The notes beneath the pieces are model-generated. The model did not search any database. It worked only from the letters and a program-made list of their open reading frames with translations, and was not told the DNA's origin. This document shows positions 24,623 through 33,376 of a stretch of DNA of 64,000 nucleotides, piece after piece. This DNA comes from SKVR01 sp046291875 (GTDB lineage: Bacteria; Bacteroidota; Bacteroidia; Bacteroidales; UBA7960). Position 1 is the first letter of the stretch, and each line of letters starts with the position of its first letter. The stretch covers positions 22,553 through 86,552 of the forward strand of contig JBKBSF010000020.1 of the NCBI GenBank assembly GCA_046291875.1, in the 5' to 3' direction. A program made the position numbers and the translations under genes.

Positions 24623-24967
24623 ATGTTTATACAAGTCCTTAAGTCCAAAATCCATCGCGCTGTAATTACCCAGGCCGACCTTCACTACATTGGCAGCATT
24701 ACCATTGACGAAGATCTTATGGATGCGGTGGATCTGATCGAGAACGAGAAGGTACATGTTGTTAATATCAACAACGGAGAGCGCCTTGAAACCTACGTAA
24801 TAAAAGGCCAGAGAGGCAGCGGAGTGATTTGTCTGAATGGCCCGGCAGCGCGCAAGGCGCAAAAAGGAGATATGGTAATCATCATTTCCTATGCTTCCAT
24901 GGAGTTTGATAAGGCTCGCACTTTTCAACCCAAAATCATTTTTCCCGACGATAACAACAAGATCTGA
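24623..24967 (+). CDS. panD: Aspartate 1-decarboxylase proenzyme
   Basis: 114 residues, typical family length. The self-cleavage site Gly24-Ser25 is present in ADLHYIGSITID; cleavage yields the pyruvoyl group on the alpha chain. RLETYVIKGQRGSG and ICLNGPAAR are further family motifs. The enzyme makes beta-alanine from aspartate for pantothenate and CoA synthesis, serving panC just upstream. The gene is followed after 37 bp by a membrane protein gene in the same direction. Confidence 0.97.
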   Translation: MFIQVLKSKIHRAVITQADLHYIGSITIDEDLMDAVDLIENEKVHVVNINNGERLETYVIKGQRGSGVICLNGPAARKAQKGDMVIIISYASMEFDKARTFQPKIIFPDDNNKI

Positions 24968-25004
24968 ACACCCCCCCTGACGGGCTGAAAACTCCCCTGC
25001 TGCT

Positions 25005-26072
25005 ATGACCCCAAAACCCTCCCAGGCCCGCTCTCTCTTAAAAAGATATGTTAGTGTAGCACTGTTTGCCGCATTGGGGCTTTTACTGCTGTGGTTTGTT
25101 ACCCGCGGTCAGGATCTGGAAAAAATCTGGAAGGAGTTTCTGGGAGCAGATTTCAAATGGGTGCTTTTTTCAATCATGGCAGGACTAATGAGCCATTATC
25201 TGCGCGCTTTGCGGTGGAATTTACTCATCCGCTCCATGAACCAACCCGCTTTTACTTCTACCTCTTTTCATGCCCTTATGACGGGCTACCTGGCCAATCT
25301 GGCTGTGCCCCGCCTGGGTGAGATTACCCGCTGTGCTACCCTTACCCGCCATACCGGTGCCCCCTTTACCGCCCTGGCCGGCACCGTTGTAGCGGAAAGA
25401 GTGTTTGATATGTTTTGCCTGCTGATCCTTATCTTCCTTACCGTAATAATTCTTTTCAGCTTTCTGAGCGGCTTCCTGGACACTTATGTCTTTGCTCCTT
25501 TCCTGCAAATGATGGATGGGCGTATCTGGCTTTTGGCAATTGTAGCATTGGTTTTTCTTTCGATGCTGGTGGGCTTTCTGCTATACATGAAAGGGATCAG
25601 CAGCCAGAAAAACAGTTTTCCGGCCCGGATCAAACGCCAGGTAATGGCATTCTGGAAAGGAATTCTTTCCCTTGCAGTGCTGAAACAAAAACTACTTTTT
25701 GTAACCTACACCGTGTTGATCTGGTTCTTTTATCTGATGATGGTTTACCTGAGCTTTTTTGCCCTTGATGCCACTGCATCGCTGGGTATTCGGGGAGCCT
25801 TTACTATTCTGGCACTGGGAAGCCTGGGTATTGTGGCACCGGTGCCGGGAGGAGTAGGCACCTATCATTTTATAGTAATCACTACCCTTACCGAGCTTTT
25901 TGGAATCATGTCTGAGTCGGCCACTTCCTATGCTTATATAGCGCATGCCTCTCAAACTCTCATGATACTGGTTGTGGGGAGTATATCCTGGATCATCCTT
26001 TCGGCAGGGATGCGCAAAAAAGCTGTAGTGCCCGACGAACAAGGATCTGCTACACTTGTAAGCCCTGATTAA
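25005..26072 (+). CDS. Lysylphosphatidylglycerol synthase TM / UPF0104-family membrane protein
   Basis: 355 residues with about eight hydrophobic segments (first about 17-35, last about 315-335). The motifs NLAVPRLGEITRCATL and PVPGGVGTYHFIV are characteristic of the UPF0104 family that covers the flippase-like membrane part of MprF. The soluble lysyl-transferase domain of MprF is absent, so it may be a lipid flippase or another lipid-handling membrane protein. It lies between panD and rfaE2 in one direction and is probably co-transcribed with them. No closer function can be read. Confidence 0.85.
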   Translation: MTPKPSQARSLLKRYVSVALFAALGLLLLWFVTRGQDLEKIWKEFLGADFKWVLFSIMAGLMSHYLRALRWNLLIRSMNQPAFTSTSFHALMTGYLANLAVPRLGEITRCATLTRHTGAPFTALAGTVVAERVFDMFCLLILIFLTVIILFSFLSGFLDTYVFAPFLQMMDGRIWLLAIVALVFLSMLVGFLLYMKGISSQKNSFPARIKRQVMAFWKGILSLAVLKQKLLFVTYTVLIWFFYLMMVYLSFFALDATASLGIRGAFTILALGSLGIVAPVPGGVGTYHFIVITTLTELFGIMSESATSYAYIAHASQTLMILVVGSISWIILSAGMRKKAVVPDEQGSATLVSPD

Positions 26073-26096
26073 CAAATTAGTTCCTGTAATCATTCT

Positions 26097-26585
26097 ATGC
26101 AATCACATCAAATCATACAGTCGAAGATCCTCTCTGGTCAAATGCTGGATGCGCAGCTGAAGAAGTGGCATGCGCAGGGAACAAAGATCGTTTTTACCAA
26201 TGGGTGTTTCGATATTGTGCACCTGGGGCATATCGACTATCTCTCCCGGGCGGCCGATCAGGGAGATGTGCTGCTCATTGGGCTCAATACCGATGCCTCT
26301 GTAGGTCGTTTGAAAGGACCTTCGCGACCCGTTAACAATGAGCAGGCAAGAGCAATGCTTCTGGCATCTATGTTTTTTGTTTCGGCCGTGGTGTTGTTTG
26401 ATGAGGATACTCCACTGGAGCTGATCAGGAAGGTGCAACCTCATATACTGGTAAAGGGCAGCGACTATAAAGCCGAAGATATTGTAGGCTACGACATAGT
26501 AAAGGGTCGTGGAGGAGAAGTTATTACCATCGATTTTCTGCCAGGATATTCTACCACCTCCATTATCAATAAACTCAAGGAATAA
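26097..26585 (+). CDS. rfaE2: D-glycero-beta-D-manno-heptose 1-phosphate adenylyltransferase
   Basis: 162 residues corresponding to the C-terminal nucleotidyltransferase domain of HldE. The nucleotide-binding motif is FTNGCFDIVHLGHIDYL (HxGH form HLGH), and the end has the conserved PGYSTTSIINKL. It forms ADP-heptose precursor from heptose 1-phosphate for lipopolysaccharide inner core. As usual in Bacteroidota the kinase domain is separate; it is not in this window. Last gene of the panC-panD-flippase-rfaE2 group and convergent with an S41 protease gene. Confidence 0.95.
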   Translation: MQSHQIIQSKILSGQMLDAQLKKWHAQGTKIVFTNGCFDIVHLGHIDYLSRAADQGDVLLIGLNTDASVGRLKGPSRPVNNEQARAMLLASMFFVSAVVLFDEDTPLELIRKVQPHILVKGSDYKAEDIVGYDIVKGRGGEVITIDFLPGYSTTSIINKLKE

Positions 26586-26612
26586 CCCTCCGGAAGCTTT
26601 GATGATCTGGGT

Positions 26613-27890
26613 TCAGAATGCTCCGATAATGCGGCGCAGGCCTTGCATATCCTCCCAGGGCTGACGTACCTGTGTTTCCGGCACAACTTCCCCTTTGGTG
26701 CTACCACTTAGAATAAAGGCAATGGCTGCCTGCAGCATTGATTCCTGCGGATCGCCAAACATGCGGGTCAGATCATCGGGGGCCGGCACATTGGCAGGCA
26801 ACCCGTCAAAATAGTCTCCCTCGTTATTGGCATTGGCAATCTTAAAGGTGATAGGTACCAAAGCCCAGTTGTTGAGAGTAAAGGCATTCATACCCATAGG
26901 TTTGCCGTAGGTTTTGCTTCCCACAATATGTACGTCAATAAAGGGCCTCAGACCATTGATAACCATTTCGCTGGCAGAAGCTGTGGCACCCGTGGTGATG
27001 GTAACAAGGCGGTTAAGGGAAAGACTGTTGGCCTCATTGGTAAAAAGGTCGGTGCGATTGTGTTCGGCCGATTTTAAGGAGTTATAAAGGTAGTGGGCAA
27101 AAGGCTCCCCTGTCAGTGAGGGTCCTGCTATCATGCTGGAAAGCTTGAGGGCAATGGCCGTTGAGCCTCCTCCATTGTAGCGCATATCCAGGATGAGTTC
27201 ATCAATACCCGCTTCATTGAAATCATTGAAAACACCAGTAAGCTCAGTTGCTGTGGGGGTGGTAAAGCCTTGCAGCACCATGTAGCCGATTTTACGATCT
27301 TCGGCTGAAATAATCTCATGATGAAGTACGGTGTTCATGTTGATCTTTTCTTTGGTAAAGCTCAACTGGGTAGTGTTGCCATCGGGTTTGCGAAACAGAA
27401 ACGTATTGCTCACCCCTTCGGTGTTAGGCCCCAGTAATGCAGAAACATTGATGCCCGGAACCACAGATGTGCCGTTGATCGCTTCAATGATCCAGCTTCT
27501 GCGCACTCCCTGGGCATACATCTGTGTGGAGGAATAAACAAAGCTGATGCGAAGTTTGCCCATACTGTCCCAGCTGGATCCGAAACCGTAGCCCACAAAA
27601 CTCGAATTCTGAAAGAAATCAAGAAACTCCTGTAAGTTGGTGATGTAGCTCCAGCGATCCAACGGACGTTGCCTGATGGCTTCCAACACTGCAAAAACAT
27701 CGGCATAGGAAGAGGGATTAATCTGAGGGATCTGCTCATTCCAATAGTACCAGTCTTTCATGCCCGCATAAAGGGCTTCATTTTCTTCCTTCCTGATGTC
27801 GGGAGTGGGGTCATCCTTTTTGCAACCAGACAAAGTAAGGGTAAATACCCCAAATACAAAAACTATAAGCGAGAGAAAAAGTCGGTTCAT
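26613..27890 (-). CDS. S41-family serine peptidase lipoprotein
   Basis: 425 residues. The signal peptide ends in lipobox LSGC (Cys23), so it is a lipoprotein facing the periplasm or surface. After an N-terminal helical region (about 35-100) and a PDZ-like domain, the protease core has the catalytic Ser in TASASEMVI and the Lys in KTYGKPMGM, exactly 25 residues apart as in C-terminal processing peptidases, and LDMRYNGGGST as the conserved glycine-rich strand. It probably degrades or trims envelope proteins. It is a single gene with its promoter element at 27991-27998, unlike the longer processing peptidase at the right edge. Confidence 0.92.
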   Translation of the reverse strand: MNRLFLSLIVFVFGVFTLTLSGCKKDDPTPDIRKEENEALYAGMKDWYYWNEQIPQINPSSYADVFAVLEAIRQRPLDRWSYITNLQEFLDFFQNSSFVGYGFGSSWDSMGKLRISFVYSSTQMYAQGVRRSWIIEAINGTSVVPGINVSALLGPNTEGVSNTFLFRKPDGNTTQLSFTKEKINMNTVLHHEIISAEDRKIGYMVLQGFTTPTATELTGVFNDFNEAGIDELILDMRYNGGGSTAIALKLSSMIAGPSLTGEPFAHYLYNSLKSAEHNRTDLFTNEANSLSLNRLVTITTGATASASEMVINGLRPFIDVHIVGSKTYGKPMGMNAFTLNNWALVPITFKIANANNEGDYFDGLPANVPAPDDLTRMFGDPQESMLQAAIAFILSGSTKGEVVPETQVRQPWEDMQGLRRIIGAF

Positions 27891-27990
27891 TTTAATGGGT
27901 CTTTATAGTCAATACTAAACAAGCAAGCAGAGGTAATGGCTCATTTGCCCTGTTGCTTCCGGGCTTATAATGATCTTAACCTGCTTAACA

Positions 27991-27998
27991 CAAAAGTA
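27991..27998 (-). promoter_or_regulatory. -7 element TACTTTTG for the S41 lipoprotein gene
   Basis: TACTTTTG on the minus strand, about 100 bp before the ATG at 27890. Confidence 0.5.
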
Positions 27999-28249
27999 GA
28001 CACAAAAGTTGTTATGCCGTCGTAATATCCCTGTGCAAAGGGGTAAAATATTCATTGCTTTGAAAAATTTGCATTTTTTGCAAAAATGTTCTTTTCTTTT
28101 GGGTTATCATGCCAATATTTTTTGACCGGGAAAGGATTGACCAAAAAAAGCCCACTGGTTTTGGCTGCAATGGATTATTTTTTGGCAGATTTGTTAAAAA
28201 TTTGAGCCATGGTGAGTGTCATCCGTTTTTTCTCTGTCTGCGCCTTGGC

Positions 28250-28257
28250 TACTTTTG
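28250..28257 (+). promoter_or_regulatory. -7 element TACTTTTG for the CsgG-like gene
   Basis: TACTTTTG on the plus strand, about 26 bp before the ATG at 28284, an exact TAnnTTTG match. Confidence 0.6.
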
Positions 28258-28283
28258 TAACTCAAACCAAAAATGGATAAGCT

Positions 28284-29492
28284 ATGAAACGAGTATGTAA
28301 ATTGATTTGCACAAACACGGATCGACAAAGTCCGGGTTCTATCCAACCTTCAAAAATCAGTTTGTCAGGGATTAAATCAAAGAGGTATTTTGAGAAATCA
28401 ACTCTGTTTGCATTGTTGCTGGTTTGCTTGTTGAGTGTACAAAACCTGTGGGGGCAGGGGCGTCAGAAAATTGCAGTGGTAGGCATTGACGTAAAAGGGC
28501 TTAGCATTGACAAGGAAACCGTTCGCAATATGGTTTTGCTTGAACTTGAAAAAGCCGACAAATATGAAGTGATGGATAAATATGACGTAGCCGATGTGCT
28601 GCGCAGAAACGACTTCGACAGTGATGGATGCTATGGAAAAAACTGCCAGGTGCGTGTTGGGCAGATGCTCAATGCCGACAAGATGCTCACCGGGAGTGTG
28701 GAGAAGTTTGGCAGTAAGATTATCTTTATTATGCGTTTGGTGGATGTTCGCACCGAGTCGGTTGAAAAAACAGATGTAATGGAGTACCTGGATCAGCCGG
28801 ATTATCTATCAGTGATGCTCCGCATGTCGATGAATAACATTCTGGGAGTGGAGAACGACCGTCATCTGGTAGATCTGCTGGTGAACTACGATCAGCCCAT
28901 AACCAGCCTGCGCACCACATTAGCCCTGGATGGACCCCGCGTTGGGGTTACCTATTTCTGGGGTAGCTATGCCACACGTATGCAGGCCCCCGAGTCTGAA
29001 GGAGGATTTAACATGTACCCTGCCAGCGTGCTCATTGGCTACCAGTTCGAGAAAAGATTTCTCAGTGCCGGCGACTTCCAGGCGTTGTTTGAGTTTATCC
29101 CCTCTATTGTGGGTATGGAGTCCGGAATGATCATCCCATCTCTCTCTACTATGCTTGGGTTTCGCTTCAGTCAGAGCGGTTTTGAGTTTGGCCTGGGCCC
29201 GGTCTTGAGAGGGGTTCGCCTGGCCGATGGCTTTTACGATGACAACGGAAAGTGGCATATCCTTTCGGACGTTGAAGATAATTTGAACCCCGGTTATCCT
29301 GTGGTTCGCACACTCGACAGCAGAGGCAGCTTCAGTGCTTCCTATGGTATGATCTTTGCAGTTGGCAAAACGTTCAGATCGGGTTATCTCAACATGCCTG
29401 TAAACATCTATTATTCGCCCCGCAAAGAGGGCTCAGTATTGGGCCTAACCCTGGGGTTCAATGTTGCCAACAGACCCAAGTTTGCCCGATAA
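28284..29492 (+). CDS. Envelope protein with CsgG/LpoB-like N-terminal domain and predicted outer-membrane beta end
   Basis: 402 residues. The hydrophobic signal segment (FALLLVCLLSVQNLWGQ) is at residues about 41-58, preceded by an unusually long polar N-terminus; the only in-frame ATG is 28284. Residues about 60-205 (KIAVVGIDVKGLSIDKETV, YDVADVLRRNDF, KNCQVRVGQMLNADKMLTGS) resemble the CsgG/LpoB/TolB-N type alpha-beta domain found in envelope assembly factors. The second half (about 215-402) alternates short hydrophobic and Gly/aromatic-rich strands and ends SVLGLTLGFNVANRPKFAR, suggesting a beta-barrel-like or beta-sandwich domain. No precise function is assigned. A strong terminator follows. 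Confidence 0.65.
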   Translation: MKRVCKLICTNTDRQSPGSIQPSKISLSGIKSKRYFEKSTLFALLLVCLLSVQNLWGQGRQKIAVVGIDVKGLSIDKETVRNMVLLELEKADKYEVMDKYDVADVLRRNDFDSDGCYGKNCQVRVGQMLNADKMLTGSVEKFGSKIIFIMRLVDVRTESVEKTDVMEYLDQPDYLSVMLRMSMNNILGVENDRHLVDLLVNYDQPITSLRTTLALDGPRVGVTYFWGSYATRMQAPESEGGFNMYPASVLIGYQFEKRFLSAGDFQALFEFIPSIVGMESGMIIPSLSTMLGFRFSQSGFEFGLGPVLRGVRLADGFYDDNGKWHILSDVEDNLNPGYPVVRTLDSRGSFSASYGMIFAVGKTFRSGYLNMPVNIYYSPRKEGSVLGLTLGFNVANRPKFAR

Positions 29493-29526
29493 TACAATGT
29501 TGTTTTTGTTTTGTTTTTGTTTTTGC

Positions 29527-29560
29527 AAAAAGGCTGCCCCAAATTCTGGGCAGCCTTTTT
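29527..29560. terminator. Bidirectional terminator between the CsgG-like gene and glyS
   Basis: AAAAAGGCTGCCC (29527-29539) and GGGCAGCCTTTTT (29548-29560) form a 13-bp stem with an 8-nt loop, with T-runs on both strands. It serves both convergent genes. Confidence 0.93.
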
Positions 29561-29591
29561 GCATATCATAATTAAGTCTGACAAATGGGGT

Positions 29592-31118
29592 TTACCTCTT
29601 TACCCTGATACGTTCCAGCACAACCTTGTGGATCTCTCCAATGGCAATCCGCTCCTGTTGCATGGTATCGCGCTCCCGTATGGTAACGGTATTGTCTTCG
29701 AGGGTTTGATGATCGATGGTGATACAATAGGGTGTACCGATGGCATCCTGGCGGCGGTATCTGCGTCCAATGGCATCTTTCTCTTCGTAGGTGCACATGA
29801 AATCGTATTTGAGCAGATCCATTACTTCGCGTCCTTTCTCTGCAAGTCCGTCTTTTTTCATCAGCGGAAGCACGGCAATCTTGTAGGGAGCCAGTACCGG
29901 GGGCAGATTAAGCACTACACGTTCAGAACCATCTTCCAGGGTCTCCTCTTTGAAAGACTGGCTCAGGATAGCCAGGAACATCCTGTCGAGACCAATAGAG
30001 GTTTCCACCACAAAGGGTACATAGCTTTCGTTGGTTTCCGGATCGAAATACTGCAATTTCTTTCCAGAGTATTTCTGGTGCGCACCCAGGTCGAAGTCGG
30101 TACGCGAGTGTATACCTTCCAGCTCTTTAAACCCAAAGGGGAACTCAAATTCTATATCGGCAGCGGCATTGGCATAATGGGCCAGCTTGTCGTGATCGTG
30201 AAAGCGGTATTGTGTTTCAGGAATGCCCAGCGATAAGTGCCACTTCATGCGTTCATCCTTCCAGTACTGGTACCATTGCATTTCTTCACCCGGACGCACA
30301 AAAAACTGCATTTCCATTTGTTCGAATTCACGCATGCGAAAAATAAACTGGCGTGCCACTATTTCGTTGCGGAAAGCTTTCCCGATCTGTGCAATCCCAA
30401 AGGGGATCTTCATCCGGCCGGTCTTCTGCACGTTGAGATAATTCACAAAAATGCCCTGGGCCGTTTCAGGACGAAGATAGATCAGGTTGGCATCTTCGCT
30501 CACCGAACCCATCTGGGTGCTGAACATCAGGTTGAATTGCCTTACCTCGGTCCAGTTGCGGGAGCCAGAAATCGGACAAACAATCTCAAGATCCTCAATG
30601 AGTTGCTTCACATCTTTCAGATCGTTGTCTTCCAGAGCCTTCACAAACCGGCTGCGGATGGCTTCAATCTTCTCGGCATTGGCAACCACACGTGGGTTGG
30701 TTTCGCGAAACATCTTCTCATCGAAGCTATCGCCAAACTTTTTGGCAGCCTTTTCAACTTCCTTGTTGATCTTCTCTTCCAGCTTAGCCATGTGGTCTTC
30801 GATGAGCACATCGGCGCGGTATCTCTTCTTGGAGTCTTTGTTGTCGATAAGCGGATCGTTAAATGCATCTACGTGGCCCGAGGCCTTCCAAACGGTAGGA
30901 TGCATAAAAATAGCAGAATCAATGCCTACAATGTTTTCGTGGTATTGTACCATGGCTTTCCACCAGTAGTCCTTGATGTTGTTTTTCAACAGTGCACCAT
31001 TCTGACCATAGTCATATACAGCACTTAAACCATCATAAATTTCACTGGATTGAAAAATAAAGCCATACTCTTTGGCATGGGCAATGATTTTCTTGAAAAC
31101 ATCGTCTCCTTTAAGCAT
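29592..31118 (-). CDS. glyS: Glycyl-tRNA synthetase (dimeric alpha2 type)
   Basis: 508 residues of the single-chain class II type used by Bacteroidota, unlike the alpha2-beta2 enzyme of E. coli. The N-terminal region includes the insertion near IYDGLSAVYDYGQNG; class II motif 2 is in RPETAQGIFVNYLNV and FRNEIVARQFIFRMREFEQ, motif 3 in TSIGLDRMFLAIL, and the anticodon-binding domain follows (VLAPYKIAVLPLMKK). It charges tRNA-Gly. The gene lies downstream of the lipid kinase gene (26-bp gap) in the same direction. Confidence 0.97.
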   Translation of the reverse strand: MLKGDDVFKKIIAHAKEYGFIFQSSEIYDGLSAVYDYGQNGALLKNNIKDYWWKAMVQYHENIVGIDSAIFMHPTVWKASGHVDAFNDPLIDNKDSKKRYRADVLIEDHMAKLEEKINKEVEKAAKKFGDSFDEKMFRETNPRVVANAEKIEAIRSRFVKALEDNDLKDVKQLIEDLEIVCPISGSRNWTEVRQFNLMFSTQMGSVSEDANLIYLRPETAQGIFVNYLNVQKTGRMKIPFGIAQIGKAFRNEIVARQFIFRMREFEQMEMQFFVRPGEEMQWYQYWKDERMKWHLSLGIPETQYRFHDHDKLAHYANAAADIEFEFPFGFKELEGIHSRTDFDLGAHQKYSGKKLQYFDPETNESYVPFVVETSIGLDRMFLAILSQSFKEETLEDGSERVVLNLPPVLAPYKIAVLPLMKKDGLAEKGREVMDLLKYDFMCTYEEKDAIGRRYRRQDAIGTPYCITIDHQTLEDNTVTIRERDTMQQERIAIGEIHKVVLERIRVKR

Positions 31119-31144
31119 AAAACAGAATTTCTTGTGTGATTGAA

Positions 31145-32125
31145 TTATTTGTGTTCAGGTTTTTTAAAGAGCTTCTCCTTGTTTACAACAACCCTGAGGC
31201 TTCTGGGAATAATGGTAAAAGTAAAGGGCGACTGGCCCAGCGACTCTCCATCGGCCTCCATGAGCACCGGTGTTTTGGGCTCAATGATAATATGACGGCC
31301 CTGCAGCATTTCTACTTTTTTATGTTTCCCGATGGTGCCATTATACAAGCGGTTTACATTGTAAATGACCGACCATTTGCTCATATCCTTGATAAGGGTG
31401 AGAGAGAAAAGACCATCATCGGGTACTGCATTGGGGGCTTGTTTCATGCCTCCGCCGTTGTACTGGCCAATGGCTACACCCATGCTGAATATATGATGGT
31501 TCACCTCTGTGTCGTCAATAACGATGCGGGTGGGCACACTTTGAAAAGAAAAAAGTGAGGCAAAAATATTCTTGAAATAAACCAGTGCGTTGGCACGGCC
31601 CAGGTCTTTGTCCTTGTTGGTTTTCTGGGCTACCAGTCCATCGAAACCCAGCCCAGCCATGTTTACAAAATAGCGGTAGCGGGTTTCGCTGTTGTTGGCA
31701 AAGCTTACCATCCCGGCATCTTGCACAAAGGTTTCTTCTTTGGCAATCAGGGCAATGCTTTTTTTGTATTCGGAAGGGATAAAAAAGGTTCTGCCCCAGT
31801 CGTTGCCGGTTCCTACAGAAATTACAGCAATGGTAATTTCAGTGGTATTGACTGCTTTTTGCCGAAAAACGCCATTGATCACTTCATTGAGGGTACCATC
31901 GCCACCAATGGAGATCACTTTGCGGTATCCTTTTTCGATATACTCCTTTGTCAGGGATATTGCATGATCGCGCTTTTCAGTGAATACTGCCGTGTAGTCA
32001 ATATTCTGTTGTTGCAACAACTCAGAGATCTTTTTCCAGTCTCTTTCACATTTTCTTACTCCGGCATTGGGGTTAACCACCGCAAGCCATTTGTTATCAA
32101 ATTCCTTTTTTTCCAATTCTCCCAC
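31145..32125 (-). CDS. Diacylglycerol/sphingosine-type lipid kinase (YegS/DgkB-like)
   Basis: 326 residues. KWLAVVNPNAG opens the catalytic domain and ISIGGDGTLNEVING is the ATP-binding GGDGT motif; the family phosphorylates diacylglycerol or related lipids at the membrane. The frame begins with GTG at 32125, with a stop codon two codons upstream and no nearby Shine-Dalgarno. A much better start (ATG at 32154 preceded 8 nt upstream by AGGAGG) is in another frame and joins the kinase frame only if a -1 shift occurs near the seven-A run at 32106-32112. So the true N-terminus, or the integrity of this start, is uncertain; the catalytic part is clear. Confidence 0.85.
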   Translation of the reverse strand: MGELEKKEFDNKWLAVVNPNAGVRKCERDWKKISELLQQQNIDYTAVFTEKRDHAISLTKEYIEKGYRKVISIGGDGTLNEVINGVFRQKAVNTTEITIAVISVGTGNDWGRTFFIPSEYKKSIALIAKEETFVQDAGMVSFANNSETRYRYFVNMAGLGFDGLVAQKTNKDKDLGRANALVYFKNIFASLFSFQSVPTRIVIDDTEVNHHIFSMGVAIGQYNGGGMKQAPNAVPDDGLFSLTLIKDMSKWSVIYNVNRLYNGTIGKHKKVEMLQGRHIIIEPKTPVLMEADGESLGQSPFTFTIIPRSLRVVVNKEKLFKKPEHK

Positions 32126-32154
32126 GTATTAGTTTTTACAATGACAGAAGGCAT
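32056..32154 (-). other. Short open frame with strong Shine-Dalgarno overlapping the lipid kinase start
   Basis: ATG at 32154 has AGGAGG (32163-32168) at ideal spacing and a -7 promoter element 31 bp further up. It encodes 32 residues (opening MPSVIVKTNTWENWKK) and stops at 32056, overlapping the first 70 bases of the kinase frame. It may be the real start of the kinase joined by a frameshift, a leader peptide, or the trace of a one-base error in the A7 run. Confidence 0.45.
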
Positions 32155-32184
32155 GAGTGTATCCTCCTGATTAAAAACAAACTG

Positions 32185-32192
32185 CAAAAGTA
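32185..32192 (-). promoter_or_regulatory. -7 element TACTTTTG before the lipid kinase
   Basis: TACTTTTG on the minus strand just after the asd stop codon; it predicts a leader of about 24 nt to the ATG at 32154. Confidence 0.6.
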
Positions 32193-32204
32193 CAAAAAAA
32201 TGGG

Positions 32205-33200
32205 TTATGCCTGAACCAGGTTTTTTTCCAGCAGCATTTGTGCAATTTGCACGGCATTGGTGGCGGCACCTTTGCGCAGGTTGTCGGCTACAATCCACAT
32301 ATCCATGGCGTTGTTGCGCGATACATCTCTTCGGATCCGACCCACGAATACTTCATCGCGTTGATGAGCAAAGCGCGGCATGGGATATAGATTCTCTGAC
32401 GGATTATCCTGGACAATGATTCCTGGGGCTTGCTCGAGCAAACGGCGCACATCGCTCAGCTCGTAGGGTTTTTCCATCTCTATGTTAACCGCTTCAGAGT
32501 GACCTCCTTTTACCGGAACACGCACCACTGTGGCGGTAACCTGTATGTTTTGATCTTCCAGGATCTTGCGGGTTTCGTTTACCAGCTTCATCTCTTCAGC
32601 AGTATAGCCATTCTCAAGGAAGTCTCCTCCATGGGGAAAACAATTCAGATCAATGGGCCAGGGGTAAACCATCTGGGGCTCCAGCCCGGCTCTTTCATCG
32701 TCAAGCTGTTTTACGGCATTTACGCCGGTGCCGGTAACCGATTGGTAAGTAGAGATTACCAGTCTTTTTATGCCATAGTTTTTATGAATGGGGTTCAGTG
32801 CCACAACCATTTGTATGGTACTGCAGTTGGGGTTGGCAATAATGCGGTCGTTGGCGTTGAGCCGGTGAGGGTTTACCTCGGGCACTACCAAAGGAATATG
32901 GTCGAACATGCGCCATGCAGAAGAGTTGTCGATGACAAAGGTGCCTGAGGCTGCAAACTTCTCGGCCCAGGCACGTGATACTGAGGCCCCGGCAGAGAAA
33001 ATGGCAATCTGTGGACGCGCATCCAGGGCATCCTGCAAACTGCATACCTTATAAGGCTTGCCTCCAAAATGCACCTCCTTGCCCACTGAACGTTCTGAGG
33101 CAGCAGGATAAAATTGAGTTACAGGAAAATTTCTTTCTTCAAGAACCTGGATCATTACCTGGCCCACCAGACCGGTGGCACCTACCAAAGCAAGCTTCAT
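32205..33200 (-). CDS. asd: Aspartate-semialdehyde dehydrogenase
   Basis: 331 residues. MKLALVGATGLVGQVM is the NADP-binding start, NPNCSTIQM contains the catalytic Cys126, and VPVKGGHSEAVN includes the catalytic His. It reduces aspartyl phosphate to aspartate semialdehyde for lysine/diaminopimelate, threonine and methionine synthesis. Length and motifs are those of the bacterial family. It has a promoter element at 33335-33342 and a leader of about 130 nt; the lipid kinase follows with its own promoter element. Confidence 0.97.
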   Translation of the reverse strand: MKLALVGATGLVGQVMIQVLEERNFPVTQFYPAASERSVGKEVHFGGKPYKVCSLQDALDARPQIAIFSAGASVSRAWAEKFAASGTFVIDNSSAWRMFDHIPLVVPEVNPHRLNANDRIIANPNCSTIQMVVALNPIHKNYGIKRLVISTYQSVTGTGVNAVKQLDDERAGLEPQMVYPWPIDLNCFPHGGDFLENGYTAEEMKLVNETRKILEDQNIQVTATVVRVPVKGGHSEAVNIEMEKPYELSDVRRLLEQAPGIIVQDNPSENLYPMPRFAHQRDEVFVGRIRRDVSRNNAMDMWIVADNLRKGAATNAVQIAQMLLEKNLVQA

Positions 33201-33334
33201 ATGATTGTTTTTTTAAGTTTATTGTTGATTTTCCGGAAGCTTCTCCCCTGTATCCGGTTTTCTGCATAGCAACCCTTAGACTGAACGGTTGCATTGCTTT
33301 TCGGTATGAGGGGGGAGACAGATCAAATGTTTGG

Positions 33335-33342
33335 CAAAAATA
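33335..33342 (-). promoter_or_regulatory. -7 element TATTTTTG for asd
   Basis: TATTTTTG on the minus strand about 135 bp before the asd ATG, in the divergent region shared with the lamin-tail gene. Confidence 0.5.
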
Positions 33343-33376
33343 GTATATTTACCCGCTATTCAGAAACCAAATTTTC

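Larger units (their letters stand above)
27891..28283. other. Divergent intergenic region, about 390 bp
   Basis: The gap between the S41 lipoprotein gene and the CsgG-like gene is AT-rich and holds a minus-strand -7 element (27991-27998) and a plus-strand one (28250-28257). A 63-codon frame at 28109-28300 has no family resemblance and overlaps the next gene; I treat it as non-coding. I see no RNA gene or repeat. Confidence 0.65.

Noticed and set aside
28109..28300. 63-codon frame before the CsgG-like gene
   Set aside because: Overlaps the next gene's promoter and start; Cys/Phe-rich without pattern.
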